A stretch of DNA of 64,000 nucleotides from assembly GCA_030684555.1 (NCBI GenBank), contig JAUXVN010000129.1, positions 2,501 through 66,500 of the forward strand, given 5' to 3'. This document shows positions 36,225-44,663 of this stretch, piece by piece. Numbering within the stretch: position 1 is the stretch's first letter; each line of letters starts with the position of its first letter. The notes beneath the pieces are model-generated. The model did not search any database. It worked only from the letters and a program-made list of their open reading frames with translations, and had not been told where the DNA came from. A program made the position numbers and the translations under genes. The DNA comes from Ignavibacteria bacterium (GTDB lineage: Bacteria > Bacteroidota > Ignavibacteria > Ignavibacteriales > Ignavibacteriaceae).

Positions 36225-37778
36225 TTGATAAAGAAAATTGCTTCAAAGCTAAAAAAAATTCTCGGTGGAAAATCGAAAGACGTTAAAGTCATCCCCACTG
36301 AAACCGCAAAAATAAAAAAAACCTCATCTCCCAAAACTGAAGTTCCTCGAGTTGAAAAACAGGAAGCACCGGTTAAACCAAGGAGAAAATATAAAAAAGA
36401 AACTCCCGAAGAATATCGTCTTCGTCACGAAAAAAGGTTAAAGAAAAAACCTTTAACTGAGAAACCTCAACATCAAATTCCAAATGAAAAATGGGACGAA
36501 TCTGTTTTTGTAGTCCCTCCGGTAGAAGGTAAAATCAGTTTTCTTGATTTGAAATTATCAAAAGAAATTCTTCATGCAGTTTATGATCTGGGCTTCCAGT
36601 ATTTTACACCTGTTCAAGCTGAAGTTCTACCAAAAGCTATGAATGGTGAGGATATTACTGCTCAGGCACAAACCGGAACCGGAAAAACTGCCGCTTTTTT
36701 AATTACGATATTCAATCATATTTTTAAAAATCCGCTGAAAGATAAACCAAAACCGGGAACACCAAGAGCACTCATTCTTGCACCAACACGTGAATTAGTT
36801 TTACAAATTGAGAAAGATGCACTTGGAATCGGTAAGTATATTCAACTTTCCATTCTCTCAATTCTTGGCGGAATGAATTATATCAAACAACAAAGCAAAT
36901 TGCAGAACGAAGTTTGTGATATTCTTATTTGTACTCCGGGCAGACTCATCGATTTTATGAAGAAACGAATTGTTGACCTTTCCAAAATAGAAATTCTTAT
37001 AATTGATGAAGCTGATAGAATGTTAGATATGGGATTTATTCCTGATGTAAAAAGAATTGTAAGCAGTACACCGCCAAAATCAAAGCGACAAACAATGTTT
37101 TTTAGTGCAACGCTTAGCGGCGATGTAAAGAGACTTGCGGAGTCATGGACCAAAGAAGCACATGAAATCATAATCAAACCCGATGATGTTGCAGTTGAAA
37201 GTATTGAGCAAATAACTTATATAACTACAATTGATGAAAAGTCGACTCTTTTATATAATCTGATAATGCAGAAAAAATTAGAACGTGTTTTAGTTTTTGT
37301 AAATCGGAAAGATGATGCAAAAAGACTCAAAGAAAAATTTGATATCTACGGAATAAGCTGTGCTCTGCTTTCAGGAGATATAGCACAAAATCAGCGGATT
37401 AGTCGATTAGAGAGATTCAGAGAAGGTAAAATAAGAGTTTTGGTTGCAACAGATGTTGCCTCACGAGGAATTCATGTTGAAGGAATTTCACACGTAATTA
37501 ATTATAATATGCCTCAAGATGTTGAAGAGTATGTTCATAGGATTGGACGAACAGGAAGAGCCGGGGCATCGGGAATTTCTATCAGTTTTGCTGATGAAGA
37601 TGATGCACACGAAATTCAAAAATTGGAAAAATTCCTCGGGAAGAAAATTGAATTTTCTTTTCCAACAGAAGAACTGCTTGTTCAAATCCCCGAAGAACAT
37701 AAAACTGTTGAGTTTAAAAGACCTCCTCAAAAAGCTTTTACCAGAAAACCTTACCGTGGATCGAATAGAAGAAAATAA
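36225..37778 (+). CDS. DEAD-box ATP-dependent RNA helicase
   Basis: 517 residues starting at TTG. A basic, low-complexity N-terminal extension (~1-95, many Lys/Arg) precedes the helicase core: motif I AQTGTGKT (148-155), APTRELVLQ, TPGRLID, motif II DEADRMLDMGF, SATLS, VLVATDVASRGIHV, and HRIGRTGRAG. RhlE-like. Acts in RNA remodelling, often ribosome assembly or mRNA decay at low temperature. Solitary gene. Confidence 0.95.
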   Translation: MIKKIASKLKKILGGKSKDVKVIPTETAKIKKTSSPKTEVPRVEKQEAPVKPRRKYKKETPEEYRLRHEKRLKKKPLTEKPQHQIPNEKWDESVFVVPPVEGKISFLDLKLSKEILHAVYDLGFQYFTPVQAEVLPKAMNGEDITAQAQTGTGKTAAFLITIFNHIFKNPLKDKPKPGTPRALILAPTRELVLQIEKDALGIGKYIQLSILSILGGMNYIKQQSKLQNEVCDILICTPGRLIDFMKKRIVDLSKIEILIIDEADRMLDMGFIPDVKRIVSSTPPKSKRQTMFFSATLSGDVKRLAESWTKEAHEIIIKPDDVAVESIEQITYITTIDEKSTLLYNLIMQKKLERVLVFVNRKDDAKRLKEKFDIYGISCALLSGDIAQNQRISRLERFREGKIRVLVATDVASRGIHVEGISHVINYNMPQDVEEYVHRIGRTGRAGASGISISFADEDDAHEIQKLEKFLGKKIEFSFPTEELLVQIPEEHKTVEFKRPPQKAFTRKPYRGSNRRK

Positions 37779-37899
37779 TTTGAATAGGTGAACAACAATT
37801 GTTATGCTGAACACGGGTCAGCATCTTTTAACCATGTTGTCATGCTGATGTATATCAGCATCTGTTTGCTGTCGAAAAATTGTTCTCGAACTCCGTGGG

Positions 37900-37977
37900 A
37901 TGAATTTCTAACTTTCTAAACCCTGTTCTTTTCTTTGCGAAAGAAAAGAACGAAAAGAAACAGGGACTGTAAAAAAT
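37900..37977. repeat. Dispersed repeat unit, copy 1
   Basis: Begins ATGAATTTCTAACTTTC, contains a 12-bp perfect stem (GTTCTTTTCTTT/AAAGAAAAGAAC, loop GCG) and ends with a poly-A run. Copy 2 at 38471-38541 shares order and hairpin. Confidence 0.7.
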
Positions 37978-38008
37978 TGCTTTACGTCCTAGTTGATTAT
38001 ACTGCACC

Positions 38009-38080
38009 GCATTAATTCCCTACAAGAAATATCCCGACGGGTCGGGACAAACAGTATTTCTTGCTTTACGGGATTAATGC
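38009..38080. repeat. Composite 72-bp hairpin
   Basis: Nested arms: GCATTAAT-CCC / GGG-ATTAATGC on the outside, CAAGAAATA / TATTTCTTG inside, and TCCCGAC / GTCGGGA (38032-38047) at the tip. It would fold into a long imperfect stem in either RNA strand or as a cruciform. Confidence 0.7.
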
Positions 38081-38262
38081 TCGGTATTCTTGTTTTGTAG
38101 GTTATTATTTTTTCTTTTGTATGAGCAATTTTTTAAGGTGCAAGGCAGTTGAAGCAAAAGGCAAATATTCTCCCGCTGTCGAGAAATAATTCTCTACCAC
38201 CTTGGGATTATGCGTCCAGGTTTTATAATTTAATATTAACTGCGCAATATCCATCTTTGTAA

Positions 38263-38282
38263 GGAACGGTCGCGACCGTTCC
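38263..38282. repeat. Perfect 20-bp G+C-rich palindrome
   Basis: GGAACGGTCG followed by CGACCGTTCC, much richer in G+C than its surroundings. Confidence 0.75.
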
Positions 38283-38470
38283 CTACATTTTAGAAATTGA
38301 ATTACCAAACCTTTCTCCCGGTTGTCGAGAACCACTTCTCGACAAAGGAAGCCGGAAAACCAAAACACTAATAGGAAGCAGAACGCTTATGCAAAAAACA
38401 AAATAAACCTTGTGGAGTTGAGTTTATCTTACATAACGTCGGTCTAGAAATGGCTCTATACCTCCTTGAA

Positions 38471-38541
38471 ATGAATTTCAAACTTTCTAAATCATGTTCT
38501 TTTCTTTTCGAAAGAAAAGAAACAGGCACTTTAAAAAATGA
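38471..38541. repeat. Dispersed repeat unit, copy 2
   Basis: Diverged partner of 37900-37977 with ATGAATTTCAAACTTTC and the hairpin CTTTTCTTT/AAAGAAAAG (38499-38519), followed by AACAGGCACT and an A-run. Confidence 0.7.
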
Positions 38542-38635
38542 GCAGTTATTTTCTGAGGAATTATTACATAATTATGGAATTCATAATCCCGAAGGGATGA
38601 TATGATTATAGAATATTGTAATCCGTAAACTAATA

Positions 38636-38705
38636 AACCCCGAAGGGGTGGTCTCATGGATTGTCGGTTTGCGAACTATAATGTTTATGTCACCCCTTCG
38701 GGGTT
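38636..38705. repeat. Inverted pair of CCCCGAAGGGGTG elements
   Basis: AACCCCGAAGGGGTG at 38636-38650 faces CACCCCTTCGGGGTT at 38691-38705. A related TCCCGAAGGGA lies at 38587-38597. The same family recurs at 45.9-46.0 kb with GTA in place of GAA. Confidence 0.75.
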
Positions 38706-38783
38706 AAGGATTTTTTTAGGTGCGGTAGAAATTAAAAGACGCAGGTGAAACTGCGTCTTTTATAAATATTATATGATATTTTT

Positions 38784-40541
38784 TTACTTCATCAAAACAA
38801 ATTTCTTTGTTGATGTGAATTCTCCTACAGCTAATTTATATAGATAAATTCCACTCGATAAACTACTTCCGTTAAAATCTATTGAGTGATAACCTGCAGT
38901 CAGTTCTTTATTAACAAGCGTTGCAACTTTCTCACCGATAAGGTTATACACTTCCAATGTTACAATTCCCTCTTTCGGTAAACCAAATTTTATTGTTGTT
39001 GTGGGATTAAACGGATTCGGATAGTTTTGATAAAAAGTATAATCAGTCGGTATGTTTTCAATATCAACATTAACAACATTACTGTAAGTAAATTTACCAT
39101 TGTTATCAATTTGTTTTAATCTGTACAAATATTTTCCTGTTGGAGAAACTAAGTTATCGGTATAAGAATAGTTCTTTGGAGAGTTTGAATTTCCATGTCC
39201 TTGCACAAATCCAATCTTTGCCCAATCGTTTAATGATTGACTGCCGACTGAAGACTGTGGACTGTTAACTCTACTTTCCACCTCAAATCCATAATTCTCA
39301 ACTTCGGTAGCTGTTTTCCAGTTTAACACTACTTGGTTGTTGGTAATAGTAGAAGTGAAGGAGGTTAGTTCTACGGGAAGAGGGCTGCTCGCAGCAAATT
39401 GCATTATACGGTTGTTATCTGCATCTACAACAAGTAGTTTATTGTTTGTTGCGTCTACTGCAACTCCATACACAGACCCAGCTTCCATATCCGAATCATA
39501 ATAAAAACCATTTTGACCCTTTTGATATGTATTGTTAGTTATAAAATTTGGTTGTCCTAAAACATTATCAGCAGCAGCTCCATTACTTTTGCTCGAAGCG
39601 TTATTGAATATCATTATCCGCGTGTTATTAAAATCCGAAACATACAATCTTCCCGCACCATCAATACAAACATAGTTTAAAGAATAAAAAGTTGTTGAAC
39701 TTAAACCAGAAGAACTTGTATTATATGCACTCTGTCCAAGCACTCCACTTGCGCCTACTCCACTAGTTGTAGGATTATCGAATCGTAAAACTCTATTATT
39801 AGAACCGTCAGCAACCCAAACAGTTGTGCCGCTGACAGTTACGTCATATGGACTATTAAAAGTTGATTGAGTTGTACCTGAGGTATTAGTTGTAAAAGTA
39901 GCTTGGCCTAGCACGAGATCTGCATTAGCGCCGTTAGACTTGCTACTTATATCATTAAATTTTAAAACTCTATTATTACTCATGTCAGCAACCCATAAAT
40001 TTCCACTTCCATCGATGCAGATGCCATATGGATTCCAAAACTTTGATTGTGTTACACCAGATGAATTACCTGTATAATCTGATTGCCCCAATACACCGTC
40101 TGCGGCTGGACCATCGCTTGAAGCAGTGTGAGCGTTGTTGAATTTTGTTATTCTATCACCATCTTGTTGACAAACGTATAATGTTCCATTATAAACAGCA
40201 ACAGCTACGGGATAGGGTGTTGTGTTCTGGGCAAAAGAACTACTTCCAGTTCCAAAAACTCGTTCGGCGGTAGGTTGGTTACCTGATATAGGATAGGCGA
40301 ACCGTAGTACTCTATGGTTGTACAAATCCGCTACATATAATTTGTTGTTGGTTAAGTCAATCGCTACATACCGAGCGCCATTCAATTTGTTAGTTGCACT
40401 ACCCGAAGTGTAAGTAGTAAAATCTGGCTGCCCAATAACATACTCAGCATTTTGCCCGTCTGTCCATTGGGCTTTTAGCTGGTTTGTGGATATTCCAGCG
40501 AGAATGATTGATAGAAAAAAAGTTAAGTAAAGATTTTTCAT
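38784..40541 (-). CDS. NHL-repeat T9SS cargo protein (paralogue A)
   Basis: 585 residues: signal peptide 1-24 (LAGISTNQLKAQW), then about six NHL beta-propeller blades (~30-385) with the recurring pattern WVADxSNNRVLKFND and a VLGQ-x-Y/F spacer, a fibronectin-like linker (FGFEVESR to YRLKQIDNNGKF), and a C-terminal T9SS domain (YQNYPNPFNPTTTIKF ending KFVLMK). Forms a ring-shaped surface protein, probably ligand-binding. A tandem paralogue follows upstream at 40.6-42.4 kb with a near-identical leader and 5' region. Confidence 0.88.
   Translation of the reverse strand: MKNLYLTFFLSIILAGISTNQLKAQWTDGQNAEYVIGQPDFTTYTSGSATNKLNGARYVAIDLTNNKLYVADLYNHRVLRFAYPISGNQPTAERVFGTGSSSFAQNTTPYPVAVAVYNGTLYVCQQDGDRITKFNNAHTASSDGPAADGVLGQSDYTGNSSGVTQSKFWNPYGICIDGSGNLWVADMSNNRVLKFNDISSKSNGANADLVLGQATFTTNTSGTTQSTFNSPYDVTVSGTTVWVADGSNNRVLRFDNPTTSGVGASGVLGQSAYNTSSSGLSSTTFYSLNYVCIDGAGRLYVSDFNNTRIMIFNNASSKSNGAAADNVLGQPNFITNNTYQKGQNGFYYDSDMEAGSVYGVAVDATNNKLLVVDADNNRIMQFAASSPLPVELTSFTSTITNNQVVLNWKTATEVENYGFEVESRVNSPQSSVGSQSLNDWAKIGFVQGHGNSNSPKNYSYTDNLVSPTGKYLYRLKQIDNNGKFTYSNVVNVDIENIPTDYTFYQNYPNPFNPTTTIKFGLPKEGIVTLEVYNLIGEKVATLVNKELTAGYHSIDFNGSSLSSGIYLYKLAVGEFTSTKKFVLMK
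39239..39266 (-). repeat. In-frame heptanucleotide repeats, paralogue A
   Basis: Four tandem 7-bp units on the plus strand: GACTGCC, GACTGAA, GACTGTG, GACTGTT. Read on the minus strand they encode part of the NSPQSSVGSQS stretch between the FEVE motif and AKIGFVQGHGN of the linker. Confidence 0.75.
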
Positions 40542-40611
40542 AGTAGTTCTTTTTTAATTATAAAAATGTTGCAATAGTTTTCCGTGCTCATAATCTTGAT
40601 TGGTAATAAAA
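40542..40611 (-). promoter_or_regulatory. Upstream region of paralogue A, duplicated
   Basis: The first ~40 bp upstream of the start (TTTTTTAATTATAAAAATGT on the plus strand, then TGCA-TAGTTT) match those upstream of the other NHL gene at 42394-42431, so the promoter or 5' UTR was duplicated with the gene. Confidence 0.5.
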
Positions 40612-42393
40612 TCATTTCATCAACGAGAATTTTTTAGAATGTATCTCTCCACCCGTAGCCAATCTATAAACATAAACTCCCGATGATAGTCCGCCTGCGG
40701 TGGAACTTGCATCAAAATTAATTTCATGTGTGCCGGCATTTTTAAATTCATTTATTAAAACAGCAACTTCTTTTCCGAGCATATCATAAATTTTTAATGT
40801 TGTATGACCACTCTCCGCTAAACTAAATTTAATTGTTGTCATTGGGTTAAATGGATTTGGATAATTTTGTTCTAATGAAAATTCTGTTGGCAGATTTGAA
40901 ATATCAACTTCAATAGCTTTTGAATATTCAAACTTTCCATCTGTGTCAATTTGTTTTAATCTGTACAAATATATTCCTTCCGTTATTAGTTCATCAATAA
41001 ACGAATACTCTTTATTTGAATTTGAATTTCCGTGTCCCTGAACAAAACCAATCTTCTCCCAATTATCAATTGTCAATTCTCCATTATCAATTCTCCATTC
41101 TCCATTATCAATTGCTCTTTCTATTTCAAACCCATAATTCTCAACTTCCGTAGCAGTTTGCCAGTTTAACATTACTCTGTTGTTGGTAATAGTAGAAATG
41201 AAAGAAGTTAGTTCTACGGGAAGTGGGCTGCTTGCGGCAAATTGTAAAATTCTATGGTTGTTTTCATCTGAAACTAATAACTTCCCATTTATTGCATCTA
41301 CCATCAGAAAACCAACATTTCTATAGGTCTCATCAAACATTTCTTCATAATAGGAATAAAAACCATTTTGTCCATTTGAACTATTACTATTAGAAGAAAG
41401 ATTAGACTGCCCAATAACATTATCTGCTGCTCCACCATTATTTTTATTGGAAGCATCATTATATATAACAACTCTGCCATTATCTATATCTGAAACATAA
41501 AGCCGCCCTGCGATGTCAAAATCAACATCAAGCGGATTGTACAATGCAGTCGATGATAAACCGGAATTGTTTGAGGTGTAATTATCATGCCCCAACACAC
41601 CGTTAGCATTAACTCCATTAGTGGTAGGATTATCAAATCGTAGAATCCTATCATTTGCCTGGTCTGCCACCCAGACAGTTGTACCGCTTACTGCAACACC
41701 CGTTGGGTTTGCCATGGATGATTGAGTTGTGCTCCAGCCGCCAGAAGTGAAATTTGATTGTCCAAGAACCAAATCAGCATCAGCCCCATTAGATTTACTA
41801 TTAACTACATTAAATTTTAATACTCGATGATTATTTTTATCAGCAACCCATAGATTACCGCTTGCATCAATATATATATCATTGGGGTAATAAAACTTAC
41901 TTTGAGTTGTTCCATGTGAAGAAGATGTATAGTCACTTTGCCCTAATACACCGTCTGCATTTGGACTTGTTGTAGCTGTGCTGGCGTTACTAAATTTTGT
42001 AATTCGATGTAACGAGGTGTTGCATACGTAGAGGGTATTATCAAAAACGGCGACCGAACTAGGTGAATATAAAGAATTTTGATCATTTTGAGCCATCATA
42101 TCGCCAAAATACATTTCTGCAGTTGGTTGGTTGCTAGAAATGGGATAAGAAAATCTAAGAACCCTATTATTAGAAAAATCGGCAACGTATAGTTTCCCAT
42201 TCGTATAATCAATTGCCATTCCGCGAGGAACCGCGAGTTGATTGGTAGCCGTACCAGAGGAATATGACGAAAAATTTGCCTGCCCAATAACATACTCAGC
42301 ATTTTGCCCGTCTGTCCATTGGGCTTGTAAATGGTTTGTGGCTATTCCAGCGAGAATGATTGAAAGAAAAAAAGTTAAGTAAAGATTTTTCAT
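40612..42393 (-). CDS. NHL-repeat T9SS cargo protein (paralogue B)
   Basis: 593 residues, same layout as paralogue A: signal peptide 1-24 differing at a few positions, NHL blades (WVADKNNHRVLKFNVV, YVSDIDNGRVVIYND) to ~390, linker, T9SS domain (EQNYPNPFNPMTTIKF ending KFSLMK). The sorting domain is of a different subtype from that of paralogue A (SGHTTLKIYDMLGKEV, with ASSTAGGLSSGVYVYRL), as if the C-terminus had been swapped. Contains the longest heptamer array (41060-41115). Confidence 0.88.
   Translation of the reverse strand: MKNLYLTFFLSIILAGIATNHLQAQWTDGQNAEYVIGQANFSSYSSGTATNQLAVPRGMAIDYTNGKLYVADFSNNRVLRFSYPISSNQPTAEMYFGDMMAQNDQNSLYSPSSVAVFDNTLYVCNTSLHRITKFSNASTATTSPNADGVLGQSDYTSSSHGTTQSKFYYPNDIYIDASGNLWVADKNNHRVLKFNVVNSKSNGADADLVLGQSNFTSGGWSTTQSSMANPTGVAVSGTTVWVADQANDRILRFDNPTTNGVNANGVLGHDNYTSNNSGLSSTALYNPLDVDFDIAGRLYVSDIDNGRVVIYNDASNKNNGGAADNVIGQSNLSSNSNSSNGQNGFYSYYEEMFDETYRNVGFLMVDAINGKLLVSDENNHRILQFAASSPLPVELTSFISTITNNRVMLNWQTATEVENYGFEIERAIDNGEWRIDNGELTIDNWEKIGFVQGHGNSNSNKEYSFIDELITEGIYLYRLKQIDTDGKFEYSKAIEVDISNLPTEFSLEQNYPNPFNPMTTIKFSLAESGHTTLKIYDMLGKEVAVLINEFKNAGTHEINFDASSTAGGLSSGVYVYRLATGGEIHSKKFSLMK
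41060..41115 (-). repeat. In-frame heptanucleotide repeats, paralogue B
   Basis: Eight tandem 7-bp units on the plus strand: CAATTAT, CAATTGT, CAATTCT, CCATTAT, CAATTCT, CCATTCT, CCATTAT, CAATTGC. Three units make seven codons, which is why the protein shows a 7-residue period (IDNGEWR, IDNGELT, IDNWEKI). Confidence 0.85.
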
Positions 42394-42813
42394 AGCACTC
42401 CTTTTTAATTATAAAAATGTTGCAGTAGTTTGTACAATATTTCCGATAACCTTTCGGAGTAAATATTTCACCGAAGGTGTTTAGAATTTCAGTTGTTTAA
42501 AAAGTATGGTAGCACCTTAAGAAATAAACTAAAATATAAATCAACGGCTGCAAATGAATAGAAAAAGCAAATGAAAAACATCTTTTTGTTGTTAAGATTT
42601 ATTGTTTTTAACAAGATTATTTTCTCCGATTTTAGAAAACCCAAAAATGAAAATTTGTTTTGATTCTTTGGAAAAAAGGGAGATTTGACTAAATTGACGG
42701 GCGTGATTATTATGTTAATAATTGTAAAAATTTATAAATATTAACAAGTCCTTTCTTGACAAGGCATGCTCAATAGAAATTTTCATTGAACATATTTAAA
42801 TAAAAATTAAAAA
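42394..42813. promoter_or_regulatory. 420-bp divergent intergenic region
   Basis: Separates the minus-strand NHL paralogue B from the plus-strand regulator. Beside the duplicated 5' segment (42394-42431) it holds a degenerate repeat (CTTTCGGAGTAAATATTTCA near 42458, then CCGAAGGTG) and long A/T runs. TTGACAAGGCATGC at ~42757 resembles a -35 box, but no matching -10 is convincing. No gene seen. Confidence 0.4.
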
Positions 42814-44607
42814 ATGAACAACTCGCTGAATAAAACGATCAAACGATTGCTGATTCTTTTACTGCTTTTAGCAATAAATTCTTCATTTGCACAAACCCAA
42901 AAAGATGTAGAACAAATGATTGAAAATTTTGCAACTGCGCAAGCTAACGAGCAGGAAGCTCAGCTCGAAGAAATAATTTCAATACTTCTATCGAAGGATA
43001 CAACTTACGCAAGAGAACAGGTTGCGCGGCTTGTAGAAATTACTGCAAATTATGAATCCGAAGATCGGGCATTAGTAAAGGCGCTTTCACTAATGTATTC
43101 TGCCTACTATGGCGCACCGCAGAAGAAAATTATTTCATTAAAAAAAGCTTTTGAAGTTGCAAATCGTTATAAATTTTTTAAAATAATGGGAATGGCAAAG
43201 GCAGATATCAGCGATGCTTACCGGCAATTTTTTCAATACGATTCAGCGATGTCTGCCCTTTGGGATGCGAGATTGTACTTCGAAAATGCAAATCTTCACG
43301 ATGAAGTTATTTCGATAACTCATAGAATTGCCGATTACTATTACGATGCCGACTTACCTGATAGAGCAGAAGAATTGTATCTTGAATTGCTAAAAACTAA
43401 TGGTAAAAAAACTGAGAAGAGTTGGAAAGTTTTTAGGTATATCGTACTGACGAATAACCTTGGATTGATTGAAATAAAAAGAAAAAATTATAAAAAAGCC
43501 GAAGGATATTTCTTAATTAGTTTGAATAATCGATTAACCTACAAAGGCGGAATTTTAGATAAGCACGACTCTACACAGCTTGCATATATTTACATGCAGC
43601 TAACAAGAGTAAATCTATCGCAAAATCGTCTTACTTCCGCAAATGAGAATTACGAAAAATCTCTTCGCTTCACACAAGATGTAAGGTGGAATGAAAATTT
43701 TGTTAGTCTTTTTATACTCAAAGCTAAAATATATTCTGCAAATTCGGAATATAAACCGGCGTTAGATTATCTCACTAAAGCAAGCGACTTAAGCAAAACG
43801 TACGCTTCGGCTTCAATTATTTTAGAGTTGTATTCCACCTATGCGGAGGTTTATCATAAACTCAAAGATTCTGAAAAAGCTTATTATTGGTTTCAAAAGT
43901 ATCATACAATGAAAGACTCAATATCTATTCAGAAAAAAGCTGCAGCGTTCTTGCAGATAAAAGCTGAAAAGGAAAATGAAATTAACCGTAACGAAATTAT
44001 CAGTTTGCAGCGTGAAAAATATATTCTATTAACTGCCAGCGCTATAATCCTTTTCGGTTTGGGAACGTTGTTGGTTATTCTATTTCTAAAGAGAAAAGCT
44101 GATAGAATGTTAATTGACAAAAGTATTGAAGTAATGGAAACCGAAGAAAAATATGAGCATAAAATAGTAGAAGTTCTTCAAGAAGAAATTTTGAAAGATG
44201 AATTCGAAACCATAGTTGAAACTGCCGAAGATAAAGTTTTTGATGAATCTAATATCAAATTTACAAAAATTATTTCGAGATTTGAAAAAATCATTTCAGA
44301 AGAAAAATTATATCTCAATCATACGTTAAATCTGGAGGATCTCGCCGAGAGAATGGCAATAAATAGAACTTATCTGTCAAGAGCGATTAATCAAATATTA
44401 AAAACTAATCTTAATTCTTACATAAATGATCTACGAGTGAAAGAATCTATTCGTTCGATCACATTAAAAGAAAGCAATCATTTTTCTATCGAAGGAATTG
44501 CAAAGGAAGTTGGTTTCAACAACCGAACTTCATTTATTGCAGCATTCAAAAAATATACAGGTGTTACTCCTTCATTCTTCATCAAAAAAGTAAATGAAGA
44601 GAAATAA
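42814..44607 (+). CDS. Membrane-anchored TPR regulator with AraC-type HTH
   Basis: 597 residues: signal peptide/anchor 1-27, a long TPR region in the periplasm (~30-390), one membrane helix (~407-428, LLTASAIILFGLGTLLVILFL), a coiled-coil linker and a C-terminal AraC/XylS HTH (~503-592, LAERMAINRTYLSRAINQIL and IAKEVGFNNRTSFIAAFKKYTGVTPS). This is a one-component transmembrane regulator: sensing outside, DNA binding inside. It is transcribed away from the NHL pair and may control the surrounding cargo genes. Confidence 0.88.
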   Translation: MNNSLNKTIKRLLILLLLLAINSSFAQTQKDVEQMIENFATAQANEQEAQLEEIISILLSKDTTYAREQVARLVEITANYESEDRALVKALSLMYSAYYGAPQKKIISLKKAFEVANRYKFFKIMGMAKADISDAYRQFFQYDSAMSALWDARLYFENANLHDEVISITHRIADYYYDADLPDRAEELYLELLKTNGKKTEKSWKVFRYIVLTNNLGLIEIKRKNYKKAEGYFLISLNNRLTYKGGILDKHDSTQLAYIYMQLTRVNLSQNRLTSANENYEKSLRFTQDVRWNENFVSLFILKAKIYSANSEYKPALDYLTKASDLSKTYASASIILELYSTYAEVYHKLKDSEKAYYWFQKYHTMKDSISIQKKAAAFLQIKAEKENEINRNEIISLQREKYILLTASAIILFGLGTLLVILFLKRKADRMLIDKSIEVMETEEKYEHKIVEVLQEEILKDEFETIVETAEDKVFDESNIKFTKIISRFEKIISEEKLYLNHTLNLEDLAERMAINRTYLSRAINQILKTNLNSYINDLRVKESIRSITLKESNHFSIEGIAKEVGFNNRTSFIAAFKKYTGVTPSFFIKKVNEEK

Positions 44608-44663
44608 TTCTCATTCTTATTTGGTAAGAGTTTATTTATAACATTTGTACGCCGTTCAAGAAT

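Larger units (their letters stand above)
37779..38783. repeat. Gene-poor 1-kb region of palindromic and dispersed repeats
   Basis: No convincing gene. It holds several hairpins: 37804-37824 and 37842-37861 (both with ATGCTGA arms), 37925-37951, a composite 38009-38080 stem, 38263-38282 (a perfect 20-bp palindrome), 38322-38345, and 38636-38650 with 38691-38705. Two diverged copies of a ~75-bp unit lie at 37900-37977 and 38471-38541. This looks like an accumulation site of REP-like elements at the border between core genes and the T9SS island. Confidence 0.75.

Noticed and set aside
38105-38368. 87-residue ORF on the minus strand
   Set aside because: It runs through the 38263-38282 palindrome and the 38322-38345 hairpin, has no clear ribosome site and no recognisable domain; repeat-derived.
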